Part shown: piece by piece, positions 33,014 through 40,839 of the stretch
Layout: each line of letters begins with the position of its first letter
Position numbering within the stretch: the first letter of the stretch is position 1
Assembly: GCA_014650415.1 (NCBI GenBank)
Contig: BMUX01000015.1
Coordinates: 124,001-188,000, forward strand
Reading direction: 5' to 3'
Length of the DNA: 64,000 bases
DNA from: Streptomyces spiroverticillatus
GTDB lineage: Bacteria > Actinomycetota > Actinomycetes > Streptomycetales > Streptomycetaceae
Notes under the pieces: generated by a model
What the model was told of the DNA's origin: nothing
Database searches by the model: none
What the model saw: the letters and a program-made list of their open reading frames with translations, nothing else
Made by a program: the position numbers and the translations under genes

Positions 33014-33036
33014 GGATCTTCGTGAGTGTGGCGGCC

Positions 33037-34203
33037 ATGAGCACACCACCCTCAGCGGGACCTCTTTCCGTCGTGATCGGCGCGGGCGGCACCGGCGGGC
33101 ACATCTACCCGGGGCTGGCCCTCGCCGAAGCCGTGCGGCGGGCCGTGCCCGACGCCGTCGTCTCGTTCGTCGGGACGACGAGAGGGCTGGAGACCGACCT
33201 CATACCGGGGGCCGGGTACCGGCTGCACACCGTCGACATGATTCCGTTCGACCCGTCGCTCGGGGCGAAGAGATTCCTGCTGCCCGCCGCCCTGCTGAAG
33301 TCGGGGGCGCAGGCGCGGGCGATCCTCAAGCAGCAGGGCGCGCACGTTGCCGTCGGCATGGGCGGATATCCGAGTGCTCCGGTGATCGTCGGCGCGAGGA
33401 TGGCCGGGCTGCCGAGCATCATTCACGAGTCGAATGCCGTCCCCGGGCGGGCCAATCAGTTCGCGGCCCGGCTGACCGGCAACATCGCGATCGCCTTCGA
33501 CCGCAGCCGGGCCCACCTGGCGGGCGGGCAGAACGCCATGACGGTGGGCATGCCGATCGCCGCGTCCCTGGCCCGCCTCGACCGGGTGGGGCTGCGCGCC
33601 GAGGCGCGGCGGGCGCTGGGCGTCCCGGCGGGGGCGCGGCTCGTGCTCTTCAACGGGGGCAGCCTCGGCGCCGTACGGCTCACCGAGGCGGCGATCGGGC
33701 TCGCCGAGCGGTGGCGCGGGCGCAGCGACGTACACCTGCTGATCAAGACGGGTCCGGCCAAGCTGGAGGAGACGCGGGCGCGGGTCGGGGCCAACCCCGT
33801 CGCCACGGTCGTGAAGTACCTCGACCGGATGGACCTCGCGTACGCCGCCGCCGACCTCGTGGTCTGCCGGGCCGGGTCCGCGACCGTCGCCGAGCTGGAG
33901 ACGGTCGGCGTCCCCGCCGTCCTCGTGCCCTACCCGCACGCCCCCGGCGACCACCAGACGCACAACGCGCGGGTGCTGTCGGACGCCGGCGCCGCCGAGC
34001 TCGTGCCGGACGAAGAGACCACCGCCGAGCGGCTGGCCGCGCTCGTCGAGCCGCTGCTCGCGGACCCGGCGCGGCTCGCGGCGATGTCCCGCGCGGCCGG
34101 TCCCAGCACGCACGCGCAGGCCGCCGATCTGCTGGCCGCGCAGGTGCTGCGGCTGTCCGGGCTTCCTCAATTCACCTACGGAGCAATGGAGTTCACGTCA
34201 TGA
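33037..34203 (+). CDS. MurG-like UDP-GlcNAc glycosyltransferase (paralogue)
   Basis: A 388-residue GT28 glycosyltransferase resembling MurG, which adds GlcNAc to undecaprenyl-linked MurNAc-peptide. Motifs: VIGAGGTGGHIYPGLALAE, GMGGYPSAPVIVGARMAGLPSIIHESNAVPG, FNGGSLGA, VCRAGSATVAELETVGVP and DHQTHNARVL. The housekeeping murG normally sits in the dcw cluster, which is absent here, so this is a second copy with a specialised role. ATG 33037 is preferred; a GTG at 33022 is possible. It overlaps the LegB-like gene by four bases (ATGA). Confidence 0.88.
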   Translation: MSTPPSAGPLSVVIGAGGTGGHIYPGLALAEAVRRAVPDAVVSFVGTTRGLETDLIPGAGYRLHTVDMIPFDPSLGAKRFLLPAALLKSGAQARAILKQQGAHVAVGMGGYPSAPVIVGARMAGLPSIIHESNAVPGRANQFAARLTGNIAIAFDRSRAHLAGGQNAMTVGMPIAASLARLDRVGLRAEARRALGVPAGARLVLFNGGSLGAVRLTEAAIGLAERWRGRSDVHLLIKTGPAKLEETRARVGANPVATVVKYLDRMDLAYAAADLVVCRAGSATVAELETVGVPAVLVPYPHAPGDHQTHNARVLSDAGAAELVPDEETTAERLAALVEPLLADPARLAAMSRAAGPSTHAQAADLLAAQVLRLSGLPQFTYGAMEFTS

Positions 34204-35198
34204 TCAATCGTATTGACTGGAACGGCCGCAAGGTCCTCGTCACCGGCGCCGAGGGCTTCATCGGCTCCACGCTCGTCGACCTGCTGGTGGACCTCGGGGC
34301 GGACGTCCGCGCCTTCGTGCACTACAAGCCGTACGCCGAAAAGGGCTTCCTCAAGCACCACTTGACGAGCAGTCAGGTGGAGATGTTCACGGGCGACGTG
34401 CGCGACGCGGGGCGTGTGTCCGACGCCGTCGCGGGCTGCGACACCGTCTTCCACCTCGCCGCGCTCATCGGCATCCCGTACAGCTACTCCTCGCCCGGCG
34501 CGTATGTCCAGACGAACGTGGTCGGTACGGAGAACATCGCGGAGGCATGCCGTCGGCACAGCGTCCGCCGCCTCGTGCACACCTCCACGAGCGAGGTGTA
34601 CGGGACGGCCCTGACCGCCCCCATCAGCGAGGCCCACCCGCTCCAGCCGCAGTCCCCGTACTCCGCGTCGAAGATCGGCGCCGACATGATGGCGCTCAGC
34701 TTCCACCACGCCTTCGAGCTGCCGGTGACGGTCGTGCGGCCCTTCAACACGTACGGTCCGAGGCAGTCCGCGCGTGCCGTCATCCCGACCATCCTGGCCC
34801 AACTCCACTCCGGAGCACGGGAGATCAAGCTCGGCTCGCTCACGCCGACCCGCGACTTCACGTACGTCACGGACACCGCGCGCGGTTTCCTCGCGATGGC
34901 CGACTGCGACCGGGCCCTCGGGCAGACCGTGAACCTGGGCACCGGGCGCGAGATCGCCATCGGCGAGCTGGCCACCGCCCTGATCGCCGCCTCCGGGCGG
35001 GACGCCGAGGTCGTCGTCGACCCGGCCCGGCTGCGGCCCTCCGGCAGCGAGGTCGAGCGGCTGCTCTCCGACAACACCCGCGCGCGCGAGTGGGCGGGCT
35101 GGGAGCCGGAGACGAGCCTGGAGGACGGGCTGAAGCACACCAGCGAGTGGGTCGCGGAGAACGTCCACCTCTTCGCGCCGGACCGCTACCAGGTCTGA
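34200..35198 (+). CDS. NAD-dependent nucleotide-sugar 4,6-dehydratase (LegB-like)
   Basis: A 332-residue extended SDR. KVLVTGAEGFIGSTL binds NAD, TSTSEVYG and SPYSASKIGAD give Ser/Thr and Tyr-Lys, and the phrases IGIPYSYSSP and RPFNTYGPRQSARAVIPTI are characteristic of LegB-type UDP-GlcNAc 4,6-dehydratases. The start overlaps the murG-like stop, so both act in one pathway, presumably making and transferring a modified amino sugar onto a lipid carrier. No further sugar-biosynthesis genes are adjacent, so the sugar is not identifiable. Confidence 0.88.
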   Translation: MINRIDWNGRKVLVTGAEGFIGSTLVDLLVDLGADVRAFVHYKPYAEKGFLKHHLTSSQVEMFTGDVRDAGRVSDAVAGCDTVFHLAALIGIPYSYSSPGAYVQTNVVGTENIAEACRRHSVRRLVHTSTSEVYGTALTAPISEAHPLQPQSPYSASKIGADMMALSFHHAFELPVTVVRPFNTYGPRQSARAVIPTILAQLHSGAREIKLGSLTPTRDFTYVTDTARGFLAMADCDRALGQTVNLGTGREIAIGELATALIAASGRDAEVVVDPARLRPSGSEVERLLSDNTRAREWAGWEPETSLEDGLKHTSEWVAENVHLFAPDRYQV

Positions 35199-35267
35199 GC
35201 CGCGGGCGCCGGACCGCTGCCGGGTCTGAGCCCCGGGCACCGGACCGCTGCCGGGTCCGAGACCTAG
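35175..35267. repeat. 31-bp tandem repeat across a gene end
   Basis: Three units begin at 35175, 35206 and 35237 (exact 31-bp period), each with CACCGGACCGCTGCC or a near match. The first unit encodes the last residues and stop of the 4,6-dehydratase; the others extend to the TetR stop. Confidence 0.85.
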
Positions 35268-35893
35268 GCAGGGGTCACGCCGCCCAGGCCGCCCACCAGC
35301 AGTGCCGTGAAATTGCGGGCCCACGTCTCGTCCACCGGCTCCGCGCTCACCAGCGCCCGGTGCACGACGGCCCCGGCGATCACGTCGAAGATCAGGTCCG
35401 CGTTGCGGGCTGCCTGTACGGGGGACTCCTCGTACGGCAGCTCGCCGCGGGCCTGCGCGCGTTCCCGGCCCAGGAGTACGAGGCGCTTCTGGCGGTCCAC
35501 GATCGCCGAGCGGATCCGCTCGCGCAGGGCCGCGTCCCGGGTGGACTCCGCGACCACCGCCATCAGCGCGGTCTTCGTCTCGGGGCGTTCCAGGAGCGCC
35601 GCGAACTGCAGCACCACGCCCTGTACGTCCTCCAGCAGGCTGCCCCGGTCGGGCAGCTGCAGCTCGTCGAAGAGGACCGCGACCGCGTCCACCACCAGCT
35701 CGTTCTTGTGCGCCCAGCGCCGGTAGAGCGTCGTCTTGGCGACCCCGGCGCGCTGTGCCACGTCGCCCATGGTCAGCTTCGACCAGCCCAGTTCCACCAG
35801 TGCGTCCCGCGTCGCGTCCAGGATCGCCGCGTCGGCGGCGGCACTGCGGGGGCGCCCGGGACGAGGGTGCGCGGGAGTGGCGGGGGTGGACAT
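35264..35893 (-). CDS. TetR-family regulator
   Basis: A 209-residue TetR protein. Helix-turn-helix region: ALVELGWSKLTMGDVAQRAGVAKTTLYRRWAHKNELV. The rest is a ligand-binding helical domain ending FTALLVGGLGGVTPA. A Pro/Arg-rich N-terminus (AHPRPGRPRS) precedes it. ATG 35893 is used, with in-frame ATGs slightly upstream. It is convergent with the dehydratase and divergent from the thioredoxin-like gene. Target not evident. Confidence 0.9.
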   Translation of the reverse strand: MSTPATPAHPRPGRPRSAAADAAILDATRDALVELGWSKLTMGDVAQRAGVAKTTLYRRWAHKNELVVDAVAVLFDELQLPDRGSLLEDVQGVVLQFAALLERPETKTALMAVVAESTRDAALRERIRSAIVDRQKRLVLLGRERAQARGELPYEESPVQAARNADLIFDVIAGAVVHRALVSAEPVDETWARNFTALLVGGLGGVTPA

Positions 35894-36155
35894 GACCGCG
35901 ACCATACCGGTGAGTAGGTACGGCCCGTCATCGGCTCGGCGCATGATCGTGAGGGAGATCACGAGGCGCCCCGGAGGGTTGTCGAGTTACGCTACGACCT
36001 GTAGCGAAAGCTCCTCCGCGGCCCCGTACCGGGACCCGGGCGGGCCGAGCGACAACCACCGGCGCCAGGTGGGGACCCGGCGCCCTACGCATCACCCGTC
36101 GCGGCAGTGCCGCGACGCTTTTCTGAACCGGTCGCCGAGGGGGGAGGATGTACGT
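35894..36155. other. 262-bp divergent region with a dyad
   Basis: CGCTAC (35990-35995) and GTAGCG (36001-36006) form a stem with a 5-base centre, a possible operator for TetR or the thioredoxin-like gene. GGGAGGA upstream of 36156 is the latter's ribosome binding site. No ORF seen. Confidence 0.45.
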
Positions 36156-37118
36156 ATGCAGCCTAGGAACATGTCCATGAGCGGCGTCGTCGACCTCGCC
36201 GCGGTGAAAGCGGCCAACGAGGCCAAGCAGAAGGCGGAGCAGGCGCGTGCCGAGGCCGCCCGGCAGGGCGGCGCACCGGCCGTGCCCGCCGCCAACCTCG
36301 TCTTCGACGTCGACGAGGCCGGATTCGAGACCTCCGTCCTCCAGCTCGCCTCCGAGGTGCCGGTCGTCGTGGCCTTCTGGTCGCGCCGCTCCGAGCAGAG
36401 CGAGCAGCTCGTCCAGCAGCTCGCCGGCCTCGCCGCCGAGTACCGGGGACGCTTCGTCCTCGCCAAGGTCGAGGGCGAGAGCGCCCCGATGCTCCTCCAG
36501 CAGTTCGCCGTCCAGGGCGTCCCGGCCGTCTTCGCGGTCGTCGCCGGACAGGCCCTGCCGCTCTTCCAGGGCGTCGCGCCCGAGGAGCAGATCCGCGCCA
36601 CCCTCGACCAGCTGATCCAGGTCGGCGAGGAGCGCTTCGGGCTCGTGGGCATCCAGGTCGCGGACGGTCCCGTCGCGGCCGACGCCCCGGTCCCGGTCGG
36701 TCCGTACGACGCCCTGCTGGACGCGGCGATGGACGCGCTGAACGCCAACGACTTCGCGGGCGCGGTCCAGGCGTACAAGAACGTACTGGCCGACGACCCG
36801 GCGAACCCGGACGCCAAGGCCGGTCTCGCGCAGGCCGAACTGCTCGGCCGCGTAACGAAGTTGGACCCGCAGCAGACCCGCAAGGACGCCGCCGAGCGTC
36901 CGGCGGACGTGCCCGCGCAGATCGCCGCCGCCGAACTCGACCTGGCCGGCGGCCACATCGAGGACGCCTTCGGGCGGCTCGTCGACACCGTGCGCGTGAC
37001 GGCCGGGGACGACCGGGACGCGGCGCGCGTGCGACTGCTGGAACTCTTCGAGGTCGTCGGCGCGGACGACCCCCGGGTCGGCAAGGCGCGGACGGCGCTG
37101 GCGCGGGTGCTGTTCTAG
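36156..37118 (+). CDS. thioredoxin-fold/TPR protein without CXXC (CnoX/YbbN-like)
   Basis: A 320-residue cytosolic protein. After a charged helix, the thioredoxin fold (about 50-155) reads VVVAFWSRRSEQSEQLVQQL where WCGPC is expected, so there is no redox cysteine. GVPAVFAVVAGQALPLFQG supplies the cis-Pro. TPR-like repeats follow (AMDALNANDFAGAVQAYKNVLADDPANPDAKAGLAQAELL). Relatives such as E. coli CnoX hold clients for chaperones. A clear GGGAGGA lies before ATG 36156. A holdase or scaffold is the likely role. Confidence 0.9.
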   Translation: MQPRNMSMSGVVDLAAVKAANEAKQKAEQARAEAARQGGAPAVPAANLVFDVDEAGFETSVLQLASEVPVVVAFWSRRSEQSEQLVQQLAGLAAEYRGRFVLAKVEGESAPMLLQQFAVQGVPAVFAVVAGQALPLFQGVAPEEQIRATLDQLIQVGEERFGLVGIQVADGPVAADAPVPVGPYDALLDAAMDALNANDFAGAVQAYKNVLADDPANPDAKAGLAQAELLGRVTKLDPQQTRKDAAERPADVPAQIAAAELDLAGGHIEDAFGRLVDTVRVTAGDDRDAARVRLLELFEVVGADDPRVGKARTALARVLF

Positions 37119-37820
37119 GCGGGGCGCACGTCTCCGTCGGCGTACCGGACGTAACGAAGCCTCCTTGCGGAAGTGCTCCGTACGGAAGTGCTCAAAGCGG
37201 CCTCACGGGGTGTCGGTGCTGTGTGCATCGGCACCCCGTTCAGCTCTCCTTGTCGATAAACCGCGGCTCCGCTTTGCCAAAACTTGGCAATTGCGGGTGC
37301 TGTTACTCGCAGTAAAGCGAACTCGCCCTTCTGTCCGCCTTGTTGCGGCAATCACCCGATTTTCCGCGTCACGCGACGCAGCCGTCCGCGACCCTGCGAG
37401 ACCGGCAGACAGCGCTTCGGTTATCCGCCCGTTACTAGCCAGTAACGAACCCCCTTGTGCCAGGCCCGTGAATGCACCACGATCGGCCACGCTCGGTCCA
37501 TTGCCCCAGACCTGACAAGCCAGTCGGGTCCCGCGGGCCCTGGGTCCCCACCGAGTGGGCCGGCAGCAGTGGTGCCGGCTCTGGACAGGGGGGTCTCCGC
37601 CCATGCGGCGGGGCCTGTCCAGCAGGTTGCGCGAACGCGTGGCCAGTGGTTGTCGCTCGGGGGTGATCGCCGGTGATTCGGACGGCACGGACGTGGCTCA
37701 CGCCGTGGTTCACGCCTGATGACACGGGCGCCCGCACTCCGAGGACGTAGCACTTCTCCCATCCCAGGACGGGCCCCTCGCCCGCATCCGGAGATGTACG
37801 TCCGAGAAGGAGGAAAGTAC
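37119..37820. promoter_or_regulatory. 702-bp intergenic region with three dyads
   Basis: No convincing gene. It holds TTGCCAA-AAC-TTGGCAA (37274-37290), TTACT-CGC-AGTAA (37303-37315) and a perfect CGTTACT-AGCC-AGTAACG (37430-37447). The last two share the TTACT/AGTAA half-site. AAGGAGGAA at 37807 is the DUF6230 ribosome binding site. The length suggests complex control of the cassette downstream. Confidence 0.6.
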
Positions 37821-38456
37821 ATGAGCTCAGCAGTACGCGGTGGGACCAGATGGCGTCGCTTCGCCGTCGTCATGGTGCCGAGCGTGGCCGCGACCGCGGC
37901 GATAGGCGTGGCCATGGCGCAGGGCGCGCTGGCGGCTTCGTTCAGCGTCTCCGGCCAGGACTTCAAGGTCACCACGGACAAGCTGGACGGCACGGGCTTC
38001 GTGCAGTACGGCTCGATCGCCGAGGGCACGGACCTGAAGGGGAACCCGGCCCTTCACCCGGTCGCGGTCTCCGGCTTCAAGTCGGCCACCATCACCAACA
38101 TGTGCCAGTCGGTCGTCACGCCCGACGTCCCGATCTTCGGCAGCATCAGTCTGATGCTGAAGGCCGGTACGGACGCGTCGAAGCCGGTCGAGGCCAAGAA
38201 CATCTACCTCGACGTCGCCGACCTCGACGCCGACGCGGAGTTCTCGAACATCGACATCGGTGTCGCCGCGGGCAAGGCCAACAAGGGCCCGGGCATCCAG
38301 CCGGGCACGAAGGCCAACCCCTTCGGCTTCGCGCAGCAGGCCGACCGGGCCGTGCTGACCAACGTGAAGCAGCGCGCCTGGGCGACCTCGGCGGGCACCT
38401 TCAAGCTCAGCGGTCTGAGCCTGCGCCTGCACAAGGGCGTCAAGGAGTGCTACTAA
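37821..38456 (+). CDS. DUF6230 family exported protein
   Basis: A 211-residue exported protein. After a basic N-terminus (TRWRRF), a hydrophobic signal (VVMVPSVAATAAIGVAMAQGALA) precedes a domain rich in small residues (FSVSGQDFKVTTDKLDGTGF) with Cys in TNMCQSV and at the C-terminus (KECY). Older annotations in Streptomyces call this family cholesterol esterase, without a visible catalytic motif here. It heads a cassette with DUF6114 and a large repeat protein. Function unknown; cell-surface location is likely. Confidence 0.88.
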   Translation: MSSAVRGGTRWRRFAVVMVPSVAATAAIGVAMAQGALAASFSVSGQDFKVTTDKLDGTGFVQYGSIAEGTDLKGNPALHPVAVSGFKSATITNMCQSVVTPDVPIFGSISLMLKAGTDASKPVEAKNIYLDVADLDADAEFSNIDIGVAAGKANKGPGIQPGTKANPFGFAQQADRAVLTNVKQRAWATSAGTFKLSGLSLRLHKGVKECY

Positions 38457-38597
38457 GCACTCCGTTGCGGGCGGGGCGCTAGCAACTGCCTTGCCCGGCA
38501 GCCGTGTTGAGCGGTTGCCGGACGAGTGCGGGGCGCTCCGCCCGTTCCCCCTCCCTCATCTTCTGCACAGCAACACCGGTTCCAGGGAGCTGTTTTC

Positions 38598-39275
38598 ATG
38601 AGCGCCGAGACCTCGGTTCCGAGCGAGAGCCGCGATGGCGAGAGCCGCGATTTCCACTACTGGCGGCTGCGCTTCCGCGCCTGGCGGAGTGTCCGGCCGT
38701 TCTGGGCGGGCCTGTTCACCCTCATCGGTGGCATCCCGATCATGTATTTCCCGTACAACGGGCTCAAGATGGGGGCGCTCACGCTCACCATCGCGACGAC
38801 GGCGGGAGCGGGCTCGCTGATCATCGGCGTGCTGCTGGTCACGCTGGGCCTCACGATGTGGTTCCACTCCATCGTGCGGATCTTCGCGGGTGTGGCCTCG
38901 ATCCTGCTGGCCCTGGTCTCCATTCCGGTGTCGAACATCGGCGGCTTCCTCATCGGCTTCCTGTTCGCCATGGTGGGCGGCGCGATGTCGATCGCGTGGG
39001 CCCCGGTGAAGGGGGCGGCGGCTCCGGCCCCGGTCGAGGGGGCTGCCGCTGCTTCCGGAGCGCCGTTCGCGGGCGGGCTCTTCGACGGTACGCAGTCGGG
39101 CCCGGCCGGCCCCGAGGCGCCCGCCGAGCAGACGATGGCCCTGACGCAGGTGCCGCCGCAGGCGGAGCAGCCCTCGCAGCCCGGGCAGCCCAAGGCGAAC
39201 CTCACGAAGTCCCCGGGGGCCGGACCGGACACGACCACGACCGACGCCGATGGCAGGAGGAACAGTGCGGGGTGA
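38598..39275 (+). CDS. DUF6114 family membrane protein
   Basis: A 225-residue protein with four helices between about residues 33 and 137 (FWAGLFTLIGGIPIMYF, MGALTLTIATTAGAGSLIIGVLLVTLGLTM, IFAGVASILLALVSIPVSNIGGFLIGFLFAMVGGAM), then a disordered Pro/Ala/Gln tail. The last 11 bp overlap the following gene. It always seems to travel with DUF6230, so the two may form an envelope complex. ATG 38598 follows CAGGGAG. Function unknown. Confidence 0.9.
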   Translation: MSAETSVPSESRDGESRDFHYWRLRFRAWRSVRPFWAGLFTLIGGIPIMYFPYNGLKMGALTLTIATTAGAGSLIIGVLLVTLGLTMWFHSIVRIFAGVASILLALVSIPVSNIGGFLIGFLFAMVGGAMSIAWAPVKGAAAPAPVEGAAAASGAPFAGGLFDGTQSGPAGPEAPAEQTMALTQVPPQAEQPSQPGQPKANLTKSPGAGPDTTTTDADGRRNSAG

Positions 39276-40767
39276 CGAGGCCCAGGTGACCGCGGGCGGG
39301 GGAGCGGAGGCCCGCGGTAGAAGCGGGCCGCGTCACGCGGCCCCCAAGAAGTCGCTGCTGACCAAGTTCCACATGCCGGCCGGCAAGGCGCTCGCCCTCG
39401 CGGCGATGCCCACGGCGGTGCTCGTCGGGATGAGCCTCACGCCGAAGCTGGCGATGGCCGCCGAGGAGCCCGGCAACCCGTTCGCCCCCGGCCCGTGCGT
39501 GACCCAGCCGGACGAGGCGGGCAAGGACGACGCGGCCAAGGACGACGAGGCCAAGGGCAAGGACGACGCCGCCAAGGACGAGCCCGGCAAGGACGCGGAG
39601 AAGGACAAGCCCGCCAAGGACGAGCCGGCCGAGGACGGCAAGCCCGACCCGGCCGGCCCCGACGCCACGAAGCCGGACAAGACCCCGGCCCCGGACGGGA
39701 CCAAGGCCCCGGCCGAGACCCCCACGCCGGAGAAGAAGGCCCCCGAGGCGCCCGCCACCACTCCGGCCCCCGCCGAGACGGAGACCAAGAACCCGCTGGA
39801 CCCGCTCGGTGTGGGCCCCGCGATCAAGGACTTCTTCGAGGGCCTGGGCGGCAAGAAGGAGGAGCCCGCTCCTCCGGCGGCGGACCCGGCGAAGCAGGAC
39901 GCGGCGAAGCCGGACGCGCCCGACGCGGCCAAGGACCCCGCGAAGAAGCCCGACGCGGACGCGGCCAAGAAGGACGCCGAGCCGGCGAAGAAGGCCGACA
40001 AGCCGGACCCGAAGGACGACGCCGAGGAGTCCAAGGCCGACAAGGAGTCCAAGGCCGAGAAGGACGCCAAGGAAGCCAAGGACAAGCTCGACAAGGCGGC
40101 CAAGGACGCCAAGGAGAAGGCGGACGCCGCCGCGGCCAAGACTGAGAAGGCCATCAAGGCCGCCGCCGAGAAGCTCGGCATCAAGGTCGAGGACTTCGAC
40201 AAGGACGGCGACGGCAAGCCCGATCTCGTCCCCAACGAAGACGGCCAGATCCCCTTCCCCTGCCCCGTCGCGGACCCGGACGCCCTGGCCAACGCCAAGC
40301 TGGAACCGGGCATCCCGGACCTCCCGGACGACCCCTGGATCCTGGAAACCTCGATGCTCACGCTCCGGGGCCTGGACTACGCGGGTGTCGTCGAGGTGCG
40401 CACCGCGGGCGGCAAGATCAAGAAGGTCCTGAAGTTCACCGCCAAGGAAACGGACATCAAGGACCTGCACCAGACGACGGTCGGCCCCAACGGCACCACG
40501 GGCCACGTCCAGGCGCGCAAGGGCTCCACCTCGACCCTCCGCCAGGGCACCGTCACGATGTACACGGAGGAGCTGAAGGGCAACCTCTTCGGCCTCATCC
40601 CGGTGACCTTCAGCCCCCAGACCCCGCCCCCGCTGAACGTCCCCATCGCGATGTTCACCAAGGTCAAGGTCACTCAGGCGGGCCAGTTCGGCGGCACCCT
40701 GACCGTCCCCGGCCTGCACAACTACTTCACCGGCCCGGGCACGGGCAACGCGGCAGCGGCCGACTGA
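39265..40767 (+). CDS. exported Lys/Ala/Asp-rich protein with an EF-hand-like loop
   Basis: A 500-residue protein. A signal (KALALAAMPTAVLVGMSLTPKLAMA) is followed by about 250 residues of charged low complexity built from KDD, AKD and PAKK blocks, then a possible coiled helix (AKEAKDKLDKAAKDAKEK), a calcium-loop-like DFDKDGDGKPDLV near residue 315, and a compact C-terminal domain of about 170 residues ending VPGLHNYFTGPG. GTG 39265 is preferred (AGGAGG 6 bases before). It is coupled to DUF6114. Probably a cell-wall-spanning adaptor; function unknown. Confidence 0.82.
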   Translation: MRGDEAQVTAGGGAEARGRSGPRHAAPKKSLLTKFHMPAGKALALAAMPTAVLVGMSLTPKLAMAAEEPGNPFAPGPCVTQPDEAGKDDAAKDDEAKGKDDAAKDEPGKDAEKDKPAKDEPAEDGKPDPAGPDATKPDKTPAPDGTKAPAETPTPEKKAPEAPATTPAPAETETKNPLDPLGVGPAIKDFFEGLGGKKEEPAPPAADPAKQDAAKPDAPDAAKDPAKKPDADAAKKDAEPAKKADKPDPKDDAEESKADKESKAEKDAKEAKDKLDKAAKDAKEKADAAAAKTEKAIKAAAEKLGIKVEDFDKDGDGKPDLVPNEDGQIPFPCPVADPDALANAKLEPGIPDLPDDPWILETSMLTLRGLDYAGVVEVRTAGGKIKKVLKFTAKETDIKDLHQTTVGPNGTTGHVQARKGSTSTLRQGTVTMYTEELKGNLFGLIPVTFSPQTPPPLNVPIAMFTKVKVTQAGQFGGTLTVPGLHNYFTGPGTGNAAAAD

Positions 40768-40779
40768 GCACAGCCGAAA

Positions 40780-40818
40780 GGGCGGGCCCGGGGTTCTCGA
40801 GGAACCCCGGGCCCGCCC
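40780..40818. terminator. bidirectional terminator hairpin
   Basis: A 17-bp perfect stem (40780-40796 with 40802-40818) around a 5-base loop, between convergent genes. One of the strongest stems in the window; no U-tract, as usual in this GC-rich genome. Confidence 0.85.
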
Positions 40819-40839
40819 TCATGCGGGGACCGCGCGACG

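Noticed and set aside
37203..37688. 161-codon minus-strand ORF in the DUF6230 leader
   Set aside because: Codon use and composition are not Streptomyces-like coding, and it crosses the palindromes.
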